Translations under genes and position numbers: made by a program
In this document: positions 42,667-52,300 of the stretch, piece after piece
Layout: the number at the start of each line of letters is the position of its first letter
How positions within the stretch are numbered: position 1 is the first letter of the stretch
Assembly: GCA_016208105.1 (NCBI GenBank)
Contig: JACQYS010000017.1
Span: 62,001-126,000, forward strand
DNA: 64,000 bases
Reading direction: 5' to 3'
Source: Desulfovibrio sp.
GTDB taxonomy: Bacteria; Desulfobacterota; Desulfovibrionia; Desulfovibrionales; Desulfovibrionaceae
The notes under the pieces: model-generated
Told to the model about the DNA's origin: nothing
The model's database searches: none
The model's input: only the letters and a program-made list of their open reading frames with translations

Positions 42667-43920
42667 GTGTCCCCAGGGACCGTACACCAGTGCAAGCGCC
42701 CCATCCTCCCCACATATTGGGAACGGGTGCGTATCCCCCGGTTTCGCGGGGCCACTGCGCGTCTCCTGCTCTTTTCAAGCGGCTACTTTCTCGAAAAAGA
42801 GATTGAAAGTTCATGCGCCCGGTTGGGTTGGCAATTGCTCAAGATTGTCCTGCCCAAGGGGGCGAGATGCTCCACAGCCTTCATCGAGCATCTTCTCACG
42901 GCCGCCGTTGAATTCAAACCGGACTTCGCACTGACCATCAACCATCTTGGACTTGATCGCCAGGGTGAGATCGCCACCCTGTTTGAAAAAATGGCCCTTC
43001 CACTGGCCTCGTGGTTCGTGGACAATCCCCGCCTTATTCTTCACGATTTCCCGAAGCAGGCCAATCCATGGTGCGCCCTGTTCACCTGGAACCAGGACAC
43101 CGTCGCGCCTCTTACAGCTCTGGGCTTCGAGCTGGTGGACTATCTTCCCCTGGCGACGGACACCGAACATTTCAAACCCGGAGTTGTTGGCAAACCGGCT
43201 TGGCGCTCTCCCGTTTCCTTTGTGGGCGACTCCATGGTCCGCCCGGTCTCCAAGCTTCTCAATCGCCTGAAGCCCTGGCCGCAAGTCCTTGATCTCGCCA
43301 GACAGGCCGCATCCGGGTTCGCGTCGTCATGTGCCGGGGACTCCCTGAAATTCATGCGCACCGAATCACCCGCGCTTTTTAAACTCTGGGAGGAACTGCC
43401 CGATCCACTTCGCAGGCTCGACCTGGAGCAGTTCCTCACCTGGGAAGCGACCAGGCTCTACCGGCTCCAACGCGTCAGCTCCCTCCTGCCCTTTTCCCCG
43501 CTTATCGCAGGGGACTCCGGCTGGCGTTCCCTGCTGCCTCGAGGAAGCTGGAAACTGCTTGGCCCGCTCGATTATTACCGGGACTTGCCCGGCTTCTATC
43601 CGCTGAGCGAGGTCAACTTCAATGCCACCAGCCTGCAGATGAAAGGCGCCGTGAACCAGCGTGTGTTCGACGTCCCCGCCTGCGGAGGATTCTTGCTGTC
43701 AGACTGGCGGGAGCAAATGAAGGGCTTGTTTGAACCCGGCAAAGAGACGGCCTGCTATGGAAATGTTGAGGAGATAGGCGGGCTTGTTCGGCATTTCCTG
43801 AACCACCCTGACGAACGCCTCAAAATCGTTTCAGCCGCGCGCAACCGGGTTCTTGCCGAGCATGACTACACCCACAGGATGAAGCATATGCTGAAAACCC
43901 TTCGGAGGCGCTATGCCTGA
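42667..43920 (+). CDS. CgeB-like glycosyltransferase
   Basis: 417 aa. Two Rossmann-like halves of the GT-B type: N-terminal part with FKPDFALTINHLG and DNPRLI, and C-terminal part with VNFNATSLQMKGAVNQRVFDVPACGGFLLSD, the usual CgeB/family 1 acceptor loop. It ends in a basic helix. GTG 42667 is taken as start, 6 bases after the lipoprotein gene, without a strong RBS; a GTG at 42727 is an alternative. Probably glycosylates a surface or flagellar component. Confidence 0.78.
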   Translation: MSPGTVHQCKRPILPTYWERVRIPRFRGATARLLLFSSGYFLEKEIESSCARLGWQLLKIVLPKGARCSTAFIEHLLTAAVEFKPDFALTINHLGLDRQGEIATLFEKMALPLASWFVDNPRLILHDFPKQANPWCALFTWNQDTVAPLTALGFELVDYLPLATDTEHFKPGVVGKPAWRSPVSFVGDSMVRPVSKLLNRLKPWPQVLDLARQAASGFASSCAGDSLKFMRTESPALFKLWEELPDPLRRLDLEQFLTWEATRLYRLQRVSSLLPFSPLIAGDSGWRSLLPRGSWKLLGPLDYYRDLPGFYPLSEVNFNATSLQMKGAVNQRVFDVPACGGFLLSDWREQMKGLFEPGKETACYGNVEEIGGLVRHFLNHPDERLKIVSAARNRVLAEHDYTHRMKHMLKTLRRRYA

Positions 43921-44108
43921 GGTGAGCAGCAGGGCCGTGATCCCTGGAAGACACTCCCGCTCCCGAGAATACTGACAAAAAAGATCGCTCCCGCGACAGA
44001 GACCTGGCACGGGAGCGGACGGTTGCTCTCCTGGGAGCCTTACTCCCTCAACATAGCCGACAGGGACAGTACCCAACCCAAACCCGGGAAGAGACCTTGG
44101 CCGGCCGG

Positions 44109-44390
44109 CTACCAGGTCCGGTTGCGCCGGCGATCCTCCCATTCAATGGCCCGGGCTTTAGCTTTGGCATCGTTGAAGGTCGCACGCGCCTTCTTTATCA
44201 CCTCAGGGTTGCCGGATGTTTCGGCCTTGGCTAGCGCGAGCTGGGCCTCCTGATACTCTTTGCCAACGAGGACCTTCTCGCTCTGGTAAGTCTCCATGGT
44301 CATATATTGGAGATTGCGCTCATAGACTTCGAACTTGCTGCACCCGACCGCAAGCAGCAGAACGGATATGCCGAGAAGAAGATATTTCAT
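44109..44390 (-). CDS. Short lipoprotein, 93 aa
   Basis: Signal MKYLLLGISVLLLAVGCS with lipobox LAVGC (Cys17). The mature part is helical and charged, with EYQEAQLALAKAETSG and FNDAKAKARAIEW segments. AAGGG lies 8 bases before ATG 44390. Family unknown. Lies about 100 bases after the M23 peptidase gene. Confidence 0.7.
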   Translation of the reverse strand: MKYLLLGISVLLLAVGCSKFEVYERNLQYMTMETYQSEKVLVGKEYQEAQLALAKAETSGNPEVIKKARATFNDAKAKARAIEWEDRRRNRTW

Positions 44391-44487
44391 CCTGGAAACC
44401 CTTGGTTCAATTGTGTTGGCAACGATTTGAAATTGTACCCCAATATGGGCGGGTGCGTCCATCGATTCCAACGTTTCTGAACAAAGC

Positions 44488-45366
44488 TTAATTGAGCATG
44501 TAGTTCATGGGGTCCACGGCCTGGCCGTTCACCCGCACTTCATAGTGCAGATGGGATCCCGTGGTGCGCCCGCTCATCCCGGAGAAGGCGATGCGCGTCC
44601 CCTTGGTGACATCATCTCCGGCCTCCACGGTGGCGGCCTTCAGGTGCGCGTAGGCTGTGCTCACCCCATGGCGGTGTTCGATAACCACCATGAGACCATA
44701 CCCGGACTCGTACCCCACGGACACCACTTTTCCATCCGCAGGGGCCACGATCGGAGTCCCTACCGGCACGCCAATGTCCAAGCCCTTATGGTATTCACGG
44801 GAGCGCGACATGTAGCGGTAGCCGAAGTCCGAATTGATGGTGCCGCGCACGGGCCAGATGGACGGCCTGGCAGCGAACTCCAGGGCTCGCTCACGCATGA
44901 TGGAGGCCAGTTGCCGCTGACGGCTCTCCTGAAAAGCGATTTCCTCAACCAGGGCCCGAACCATGGCCGAAAGCTGCCTGGCCAGGCGTTTCTCATCGGT
45001 TATTCCGCCCTCCACCATGGCCGGAGACCCCACCGAATGCATCTCACCACCTGCATCTACCAGGCTGGTCACACTGGCCAGCTTGCCATTTAAGCTGACC
45101 ACTGACGCCATGTCCTGGCGCAAGTCGCCAAGACGCTCGTGGGCGGCCAGCAACGCGGTGCGCTCCACCGCGCGCTGGGAGCGAACGGTTTGGACCCTGC
45201 CCCTAAGCTCACTCAGGCCGACAATATCAGGCAACCGCCAGACAAGGTGTGCCGCCCCGGCAATGGTCAGGGCCATGGCGGCGATCGGAAGCCAGCGCGG
45301 CATTCTCACGCCCCAGCGCAGCCTCCCGTCGCGAGTCCTTCGGTAAATGACGTATGAGACCCCCAT
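44488..45366 (-). CDS. M23-family membrane-anchored metallopeptidase
   Basis: 292 aa. One membrane helix (about 24-44), a coiled coil (50-105) and a C-terminal LytM domain with the zinc and catalytic motifs NSDFGYRYMSRSREYHKGLD and GSHLHYEVRVNG. A likely peptidoglycan endopeptidase, or a divergent regulator of amidases. ATG 45366 has AGGAGG 7 bases upstream. It starts 2 bases after the diadenylate-cyclase-like gene, so the two are co-transcribed. Confidence 0.88.
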   Translation of the reverse strand: MGVSYVIYRRTRDGRLRWGVRMPRWLPIAAMALTIAGAAHLVWRLPDIVGLSELRGRVQTVRSQRAVERTALLAAHERLGDLRQDMASVVSLNGKLASVTSLVDAGGEMHSVGSPAMVEGGITDEKRLARQLSAMVRALVEEIAFQESRQRQLASIMRERALEFAARPSIWPVRGTINSDFGYRYMSRSREYHKGLDIGVPVGTPIVAPADGKVVSVGYESGYGLMVVIEHRHGVSTAYAHLKAATVEAGDDVTKGTRIAFSGMSGRTTGSHLHYEVRVNGQAVDPMNYMLN

Positions 45367-45368
45367 GG

Positions 45369-46808
45369 TCACGCCTCCTGCAGCCATTTTTCGAGAGACG
45401 GGGGGTCAAGATCCAGATCGACTTCATGGCGCAGATCGCACATGGCGTTGAGCTGGAGCCCCCCCTGAAAGATGAACACCGGCGCGTCCGCGGAAACCAC
45501 CACCACGATGATCCCCGGATGCATGGCCGTGAAGCGCAGGGCGGAATTGAACCGAGCCCCGCGGGAACGGTCCTCCGAACCCACATTCCTGCCGTCAAGA
45601 AGACAGGCGAAGGCGCGAAGCTCGCAGGAACCGGTAAGATGCAGAGCGCCGTCGAGTTTGGCCAGAGCCTTGGCCAAATCAAGGTTCTGCGGGTCGTTCA
45701 GCCATAATGGCGGGTCCACGTGCTGCCCGGCCATGAGGGGCAAGCTCACTTGAGGGTCCAGCACCAGCGTGCAGCCAAAGCCCTCCATCCGGGCTTCGTC
45801 AACTATGGCGCTGGCGATCTGGAACAAGGTATGGCCATGGTCCGGCCCCATGTCCGATTCAAGGAGGGCCTCCTCGAGCAGCACGAGATTTGGTTTACGG
45901 GTCGTCGACTGGTAAATGCCGTCCACAAAACTGCATACCGGCTTTCCGCCCAGGCGTAAAAACCCGAACCGGTCCTGAAAGTCCGCGGTAAGCCGGGCCG
46001 AAAGTCCGTTGGCCGGGCCGCTCACCCCGAGCACCCTCTCGCCGTCGCTGACAAGCCGGCGGCTGGAGTTCTCAACGCTGAGCAGCAGCTTGCGCACGTG
46101 CTTGGCATTATGAAGATAGGGGCGTTCCAGCTCCGGAAACCGGATAAGCCAGGGCACGTTGTTGGCGTCGGAGGGCTCGATAAAAATCATCCGTCCGGTG
46201 GGGCGCTCTCCCTCCTCGCGTGTGGTGGAGATGTTGAGCACCGCCTCCAGTATGGGATAGAGCGGGATTTGAGGAGGCCTGCCCAGGGTTCTGCTCATAT
46301 CGGCGAAAATATGGTTGCGCACCGCATGGTGTTCGAACGCCTCCAGAGCATGTTTGGAGGCGGAAGTGAAGAATGCCCCTTCCGAAGCATAATCATGGGC
46401 CAGAAGCCACACCGCATGTTCCAACCATCGCTCGATGGGGCCAGTGGAGCACATGTTGGGGTGCAATTCGGTAAACCACATTTGGTAGAATAACGGTTGG
46501 GAATACCCTCCCGCGCAAATAAGACCCGTGAGGTGGAGCTTCTGCGCCCACGAGGTCTGCCCGAAGGGCTTCATGACCGCGGTATCCGGCGCGTTTTCAC
46601 GCCATTCCGAGGTCTCCAGGTACATCTTGTTGAGCTTCGGTTCGTGGCCGCGCAACAGCCGCCTCGGGTCATGCACCAGAAGCTCCGACTCCGGCGTTTC
46701 AGCCATGATCAGAGCCGCGCGGCTGGGGCCGGAAAAACGGCTGAGCCCTTGGCGCAAGCCTTCGAGCACATTTCGTGCGGATATCTGCTTGGCTGTTCCT
46801 AGAATCAT
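45369..46808 (-). CDS. Diadenylate-cyclase-like (DisA_N domain) protein
   Basis: 479 aa. The C-terminal part (about 375-470) matches the DAC domain: DGA at 386-388 followed about 30 residues later by GARFNSA (417-423) and then IIVVVVSA. In DAC enzymes the second motif is usually G-T/A-RHR; here the His-Arg pair is replaced by Phe-Asn. The N-terminal 370 residues are not recognisable. Cyclic di-AMP synthesis is therefore possible but not established. ATG 46808 is preferred (AGGG upstream) to a TTG at 46826. Coupled to the M23 gene, so a cell-wall link is likely. Confidence 0.7.
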   Translation of the reverse strand: MILGTAKQISARNVLEGLRQGLSRFSGPSRAALIMAETPESELLVHDPRRLLRGHEPKLNKMYLETSEWRENAPDTAVMKPFGQTSWAQKLHLTGLICAGGYSQPLFYQMWFTELHPNMCSTGPIERWLEHAVWLLAHDYASEGAFFTSASKHALEAFEHHAVRNHIFADMSRTLGRPPQIPLYPILEAVLNISTTREEGERPTGRMIFIEPSDANNVPWLIRFPELERPYLHNAKHVRKLLLSVENSSRRLVSDGERVLGVSGPANGLSARLTADFQDRFGFLRLGGKPVCSFVDGIYQSTTRKPNLVLLEEALLESDMGPDHGHTLFQIASAIVDEARMEGFGCTLVLDPQVSLPLMAGQHVDPPLWLNDPQNLDLAKALAKLDGALHLTGSCELRAFACLLDGRNVGSEDRSRGARFNSALRFTAMHPGIIVVVVSADAPVFIFQGGLQLNAMCDLRHEVDLDLDPPSLEKWLQEA

Positions 46809-47132
46809 GTGCCCTGCTGGACGCAACGGCCTTGGGGCTCTCTCCGCGCCAAGAAGTCGTGGAGAACGTAACAGGAGAGAAATATTGGAAATCTCGGATC
46901 AAACTACCCCGATGGAGGCGTCCGTCCGGCCTGAATAAGGGAAAGACCCGTGCTTGGCAACCCCGGAGGATGCAGCATGCAGGCCTTGCACGACTGCTGC
47001 TACCTGCCACTGCAAATTGGATTTGCGAATTGCTACTTCATTTCAACTCGCACCCAACAACAGTCTTGCCTGTAGAGTGTGGGACGTGTAAGCATTACAT
47101 GAGTGTGTAACGTTTTGCAGCGGGGGCATGAC
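46809..47132. other. Divergent intergenic region
   Basis: About 320 bases separating the DAC-like gene (-) and the pilZ-motAB unit (+). No convincing promoter pair or coding frame was seen. Presumably it holds promoters for both units. Confidence 0.35.
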
Positions 47133-47729
47133 GTGGAGTCCTCGAACAGACGGGCCGATTACAGAGTTGCGGTTCCAGATTCCCTTGTCAGGGAACTGGC
47201 CGTATGGTTTTGCCCGCAAAAAGAATATATGCGCCTTGGGGCAGCCGAGCTGGGCAGACCGCACCTTACGATGTCCATGCTCGGCTCCGGACGCATGATC
47301 CTTACCGATCTCTCCATCAGGGGACTGGGAATGCATGCCGTCCTTCACCAGGACGTCGTGGCCCAGTTTCTCTCAGCCAAGGCATGTTTCACATACCTTC
47401 AACTATGGGATCCGACGGCGGATGACCCCTACGGGGTTCTGTCTGTCTTTACCTACAACAATCTGGTCCGGGTGGCGGAAAAAGACGGGGGGCTCATATT
47501 GGGGGCTCGTTTCGTCCGCTTCGCCGTGGGTTCCCGACTCGAAAAGACGCTGGAATTTCTCGATGCCCAGGTCTGCGGCGTTTCGGCCCTGGCCCGCTGG
47601 TGCGACAATGTCGCCCGCGGAGTCCATGTTGAGCCGGGACATCACTACGGCGGCCTGGACATGGACAACCTCCTCGCGGAGGTTGAAACCGCCACGAGCA
47701 CTTCCGGCGAGCAAGGCGAGGAAGAATAA
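47133..47729 (+). CDS. PilZ-domain cyclic di-GMP receptor
   Basis: 198 aa. The cyclic di-GMP motifs are RxxxR (Arg7 and Arg11 in RRADYR) and DxSxxG (DLSIRG at 59-64). An acidic tail ends the protein. GTG 47133 is the likely start, about 7 bases after a GGGGG run; the frame is open back to 47103. Its stop codon overlaps the motA start by one base (TAATG), so synthesis is coupled. It is likely a ligand-dependent modulator of the stator encoded next. Confidence 0.75.
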   Translation: MESSNRRADYRVAVPDSLVRELAVWFCPQKEYMRLGAAELGRPHLTMSMLGSGRMILTDLSIRGLGMHAVLHQDVVAQFLSAKACFTYLQLWDPTADDPYGVLSVFTYNNLVRVAEKDGGLILGARFVRFAVGSRLEKTLEFLDAQVCGVSALARWCDNVARGVHVEPGHHYGGLDMDNLLAEVETATSTSGEQGEEE

Positions 47730-48574
47730 TGATAGCAATTCTGGGCATCCTGGTGGTTATGGGCTGCGTCGCCCTCGGCTACCTGGTGGCCGGCGGGAAG
47801 TTCGGGGTGCTCCTCCAACCAGCCGAACTTTTGATCATAGGCGGAGCGGCCATGGGCTCCTTGCTCATCGCGTCCACCAAGACAACCTTGTCCCTGGTTT
47901 TCAAGAACATGGGGGACATCTTCTCCGGCAAGCATTACGGCCGCGAAGACTACCTGGAGGTATTGAGCCTCCTGTCGCGCCTGCTTATAAAAATCCGTAG
48001 AGAAGGCCTGGCCAGTATCGAAAACGACATAGAGCATCCCGATTCCAGCGGCATATTCAACTCCCACCGCCGGGTCCGACAGGACTGGCATGCCGTGCGC
48101 TTCATCTGCGACACGTTCAGGGTCTACCTGGTCACCGGTGAACCCGACGAGATCGAGGGGATAATGCACGCTGACATCGAGTCCATGCATTCTCTCTCCA
48201 TGCTTCCTGTCAACAATCTTTCCAAGGTGGCCGAAGCCCTTCCGGGTTTGGGCATCGTGGCCGCCGTGCTTGGCGTTGTACTCACCATGCAGAAGATCAC
48301 CGCGCCGCCCGATGAGCTGGGCCATTCCATCGGCGCGGCCCTGGTCGGGACTTTTCTGGGCGTGCTGCTCTGCTACGGTTTCGTGGGCCCAATGGCCACC
48401 AAGCTGGAAAACCGTTCCCAGGAACGCGAGGCCTTTTTCGGCGTCATCCGGGCAACCCTTTCCGGCATGGCCCACGGAGCAACCCCCATGATCGCCCTTG
48501 AATTCGGGCGGCGCTCCGTGCCAGAAATCTACCGTCCCACTTTCGAAGAGCTGGAACGCGTCATTCGGGGCTAG
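47729..48574 (+). CDS. motA: Flagellar stator protein MotA (set 1)
   Basis: 281 aa with four membrane helices (residues about 1-20, 28-48, 169-195, 199-225). The cytoplasmic loop holds the rotor-contact motif IKIRREGL, and TM3 begins with the conserved Pro of ALPGLGIVAAVLG. Pairs with the next gene to form an ion channel. Translationally coupled to the PilZ gene. Confidence 0.92.
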   Translation: MIAILGILVVMGCVALGYLVAGGKFGVLLQPAELLIIGGAAMGSLLIASTKTTLSLVFKNMGDIFSGKHYGREDYLEVLSLLSRLLIKIRREGLASIENDIEHPDSSGIFNSHRRVRQDWHAVRFICDTFRVYLVTGEPDEIEGIMHADIESMHSLSMLPVNNLSKVAEALPGLGIVAAVLGVVLTMQKITAPPDELGHSIGAALVGTFLGVLLCYGFVGPMATKLENRSQEREAFFGVIRATLSGMAHGATPMIALEFGRRSVPEIYRPTFEELERVIRG

Positions 48575-48577
48575 TTC

Positions 48578-49342
48578 ATGAAGGGCAAGGGCAAGAAGAA
48601 CTCACCCGCCATACAGCATGCCGGGAGGCGCCATACCAGCAGGCATGGCGGGAGCTGGAAGGTGGCTTACGCGGATTTCGTGACCGCCATGATGGCTTTC
48701 TTTTTGCTCATGTGGATTATGAACATCGTGCCCAAGGACGTGCAGAAAGCGCTGGAGACATACTTCAAGTCCGACACACCCATTGGCAAGGTGGCCATGG
48801 ACCCGAACTCCCCCATAATTGGATCCCCTGACACAAAGGCCCAGCAGCTCACCGAGGAACAGGCGGCCAGGTACACCATCGCCATGCGCTTCAAGAAGAT
48901 CATCACCGAGGACCCCTACCTCAAGCAAAGTTCCGGGGTCAGTTCGGACGATACCGGGGTGCTCTTGCGGGTCAACAACGACCTCATGTTCAAACCAGGC
49001 TCAGCTGAAATGACCCCTGAGGCGGGCAAGGTCATCCGGGAAGTGCAGGACGTGCTCAAAAGCTTCAACCTCAATCTGATGGTGCGCGGCCATGCTGTTC
49101 CCGGAGAATTCAAGGGAGGTCCTTTCCCCTCCAACTGGGAACTTGCCGGAGCCAGGTCCGGCGCGGTGGTGCGGGCCGTGCTCATGGAAAAAGCGATTCC
49201 TCCCAACCGCATTCGGGCGGTTTCCTATGGAGACACTCTCCCACTTGCCGCCCCATTGTCCCAGGAGAGCGAATTAATGAACCGCCGGGTTGAATTTTAC
49301 TTCCACCGCCCGGAAGTCATGAACTACCGGGTTGTGAACTAG
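48578..49342 (+). CDS. motB: Flagellar stator protein MotB (set 1)
   Basis: 254 aa. Basic N-terminus, one membrane helix with the ion-binding Asp of YADFVTAMMAFFLLMWI, a plug segment, then an OmpA-like domain. In the peptidoglycan-binding motif the usual GHTD is replaced by GHAV, while the downstream NWELAGARS and MNRRVEFYF are conserved. It starts 3 bases after motA and is followed by the hybrid kinase. Confidence 0.92.
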   Translation: MKGKGKKNSPAIQHAGRRHTSRHGGSWKVAYADFVTAMMAFFLLMWIMNIVPKDVQKALETYFKSDTPIGKVAMDPNSPIIGSPDTKAQQLTEEQAARYTIAMRFKKIITEDPYLKQSSGVSSDDTGVLLRVNNDLMFKPGSAEMTPEAGKVIREVQDVLKSFNLNLMVRGHAVPGEFKGGPFPSNWELAGARSGAVVRAVLMEKAIPPNRIRAVSYGDTLPLAAPLSQESELMNRRVEFYFHRPEVMNYRVVN

Positions 49343-49349
49343 GAACAGC

Positions 49350-52300
49350 TTGGTTCCCCACTCCATTAAGAGCAGGGTGCTCCTTCTTGTAACAGCGCTC
49401 ATGACCGCTTCCGCGGTGAGCGTCGTTGGGCTCATCTGGCTGACCTACAAGAACAGCCTGTTCCTTGAGCAGGAAAAACGTCTGTCCGAGACCCTGCAAC
49501 TCGCTTCCCTGCTCATTCAGGACCACAACGAGGATCTGGCCGACCGGCTCCTCGACGCAATCACGGCCCAAAGGTCCGCGCTGAAAACCGACCTGGCCAT
49601 GTTCATGGCCTCTCTCGAAGAGCAGTATTCCCATTCCACCCGGCTCGGCACGCCAGTGAAAGAGGCCCAACGGATTGCTTTGGCTGCGGCAACCAGGGCT
49701 TGCACGCGGACCGGACTCAACATTTTCATCTTCGACAAACAGTTCAACGGCCTGGCCCATTCGGATTCGTCGCTTGTGGGCGGGAGCTGGCGCGAGCTCA
49801 AAGGAGCCGCCGGAGCCAACGCCCTTGAATATTCCGCCTCCATCGCCAACCGGGACGGCTGGGACACCACCGTTCTCTGGTGGCCATCGACGGACTCAAG
49901 AGCTTCGAGCAAGCACCTAGCCTGCGTGACCACATTCGCGCCTTGGGGCTGGTATGTGGGGATAAGCGTCGATTACGCCAGGATCGAGGCCCAGTCCGCC
50001 CAAGACAAACACCGCATGCTCCTCGAAATGATCGACTCGCTTTCAAGGGTCCACCTCGGCCAATCGGGCCGCATCTTCGTCATGGAAACCCAAGGGTCGT
50101 CTTTTCTTCTCTCGCCAGGTGGCGAACCGCGTACCGTCCTTGAGTCCCATGAAAGCGATATCCGAACTTCCTTGAATAATGCCCGCCTCCCCGTCCGGTT
50201 CGCATGGGCCGGAGCACGTACCGAGTATATCGCGCAGGCTACATATCTTCCTGAAATGCATTGGATCATGGGCATGATCATGGACAGCGCCGAGCTCTCC
50301 GTCCCAGTGGTCACCTTGGCCACGAGGCAGGCCTTGGCCATCGGCGGCGTGTTTTTGGCCGGTGCTTTGGTGGCCTGGATTCTGACCAGAAGAATAACGA
50401 ATCCGATCCTGGCGCTGTCCAGCAAGGCGGCCCGCATACGTCCTTTCGACGGTTCCGTACCGGAAATGGCCGAGGAGCTGCATGCTCTCGCAAGCCAAAA
50501 TCCGGGAGAGGTGGGCGTTTTGGCCAAAGCCTGGGCCGAAACCCTGGATGCCTTGGCTGTGGGTGTGGCCAGACTCAAGACCGCATCCAAGGAGCAGGAT
50601 GAGGCCGCCAGCGCGCTTGCGTCTTCAAAGCAGGAATTGGAAGAACTCAACCAGGAGCTGGAATCCCGGGTATCCCTGCGCACGGCCGCACTCGAAGCAG
50701 CCAACGAACGCTTACGCCACAGCGAAGCCCGCTACCGCAGCCTGTTCATGAATTCCCCGATTTCCTTCCTTGAGGTCGACTTTGCCGCCCTGGACGCTTT
50801 CCTGCGTTCCCCTGAAATGGAAGCGGTCAGCAACCTCTCCTCGCTGGTTGCGGACAAACCCGACTTCAGCAGGGATCTGCTCCGCATGGTGACTGTCCGG
50901 GACGCCAATCCCGCCGCGGTGGAGATGTCAGGTGCGGCCACCAAGGCCCATATGATTGAGAATCTGGATAAATTCATCATGCCGGAATCGTTGATCAACC
51001 TGAAGAATATCTTTGCCACCATACGTGAAGGGACCGCGGCGCGCGGCTATGAAGCCCGCTTCTCCACTCTCGATGGCATCACTCGCCAGTGCATTGTGGG
51101 TCTCCGGCCACTGCCCGGACATGAGAACACACTAAGCCGCGTTCTTATATCCATACTCGACGTCACGGAACTCAAGGAGGGCGAAGCCCTCCTTCGGACC
51201 GCCCACGAACAGGCCCAATCCGCAAGCAAGGCTAAAAGCGACTTCCTGGCCAACATGAGCCATGAGATCCGCACTCCCATCACGGCCATACTCGGCCTGG
51301 CGGAACTGTCTCAGCGCAACAGAAACCCGGCCAAGACGAACTCACAGCTGAAGATGATCGCCGAATCCGCGCGCACACTGCTTTCCATCATCGGAGATGT
51401 GCTGGACCTCTCGCGGGTGGAGGCCGGCAAGCTCACTTTGGAGAGGAAGGTCTTTGACCTTCGCCAGACCGTCCAACGGGCCGTGGAGACCTTCCTGCCC
51501 GCCTGCACTGAGAAAGGACTCACCCTCGCTACCCACTTGCCGGAGGAGCTCCCCGAGAGGCTCCTCGGCGACCCGGTACGGCTTGGGCAGATTCTGGCGA
51601 ACCTGGTCGGAAACGCGGTCAAATTCACCCAAAGCGGAGGAATCTCCGTCCAGGTTTCCGAAACTCAGCCCAACCCCGATGAGGATGTCGAACTTCTCTT
51701 CTGCGTCAAGGACACCGGAATCGGCATTCCACCAGAGTATACCAACGCCATCTTCGACAGTTTCCGCCAGGTCGACTCCTCCTTCTCCAAGCCCTACCAG
51801 GGCGTGGGTTTGGGCCTCGCCATCTGCCGCGAACTGGCCGAGCTCATGGGCGGTAAAATCTGGGTTGAGAGCGCTCCGGGAAACGGCAGTGTTTTCCTCT
51901 TCACCGCCAGGTTCAAACACGCTCCACAGGCCTCTGCCCCAGCGGCGGCTCCGGAGCATGCGTCTTTTGAAACCAACGGGCCTGTCAAAATCCTTGTGGC
52001 CGAGGACAATCCGATCAACCGCCACGTTTTCACAGAATTTCTCTGCTCCCTGGGGCATGAAGTCACCACGGCCAACGACGGACGCCAAGCCCTGGACATG
52101 CTTGCCAGCTCTCCACAGGACCTGGTGTTTATGGACGTGCAGATGCCCAATCTCGACGGGTTGGAGGCCGTGCGCCGGATACGTGCAGGGGAATGCGGTG
52201 AGGAAGTTGCTCGCATCCCCGTGGTGGCCCTGACCGCATACGCCATGAGCGGTGACCGGGAGCGCTTTCTGGAGGCGGGAATGACCGCGTATCTGGCCAA

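Noticed and set aside
44000-44040. Possible sigma-54 box TGGCAC ... TTGC near the glycosyltransferase 3' end
   Set aside because: GG-to-GC spacing is several bases too long.
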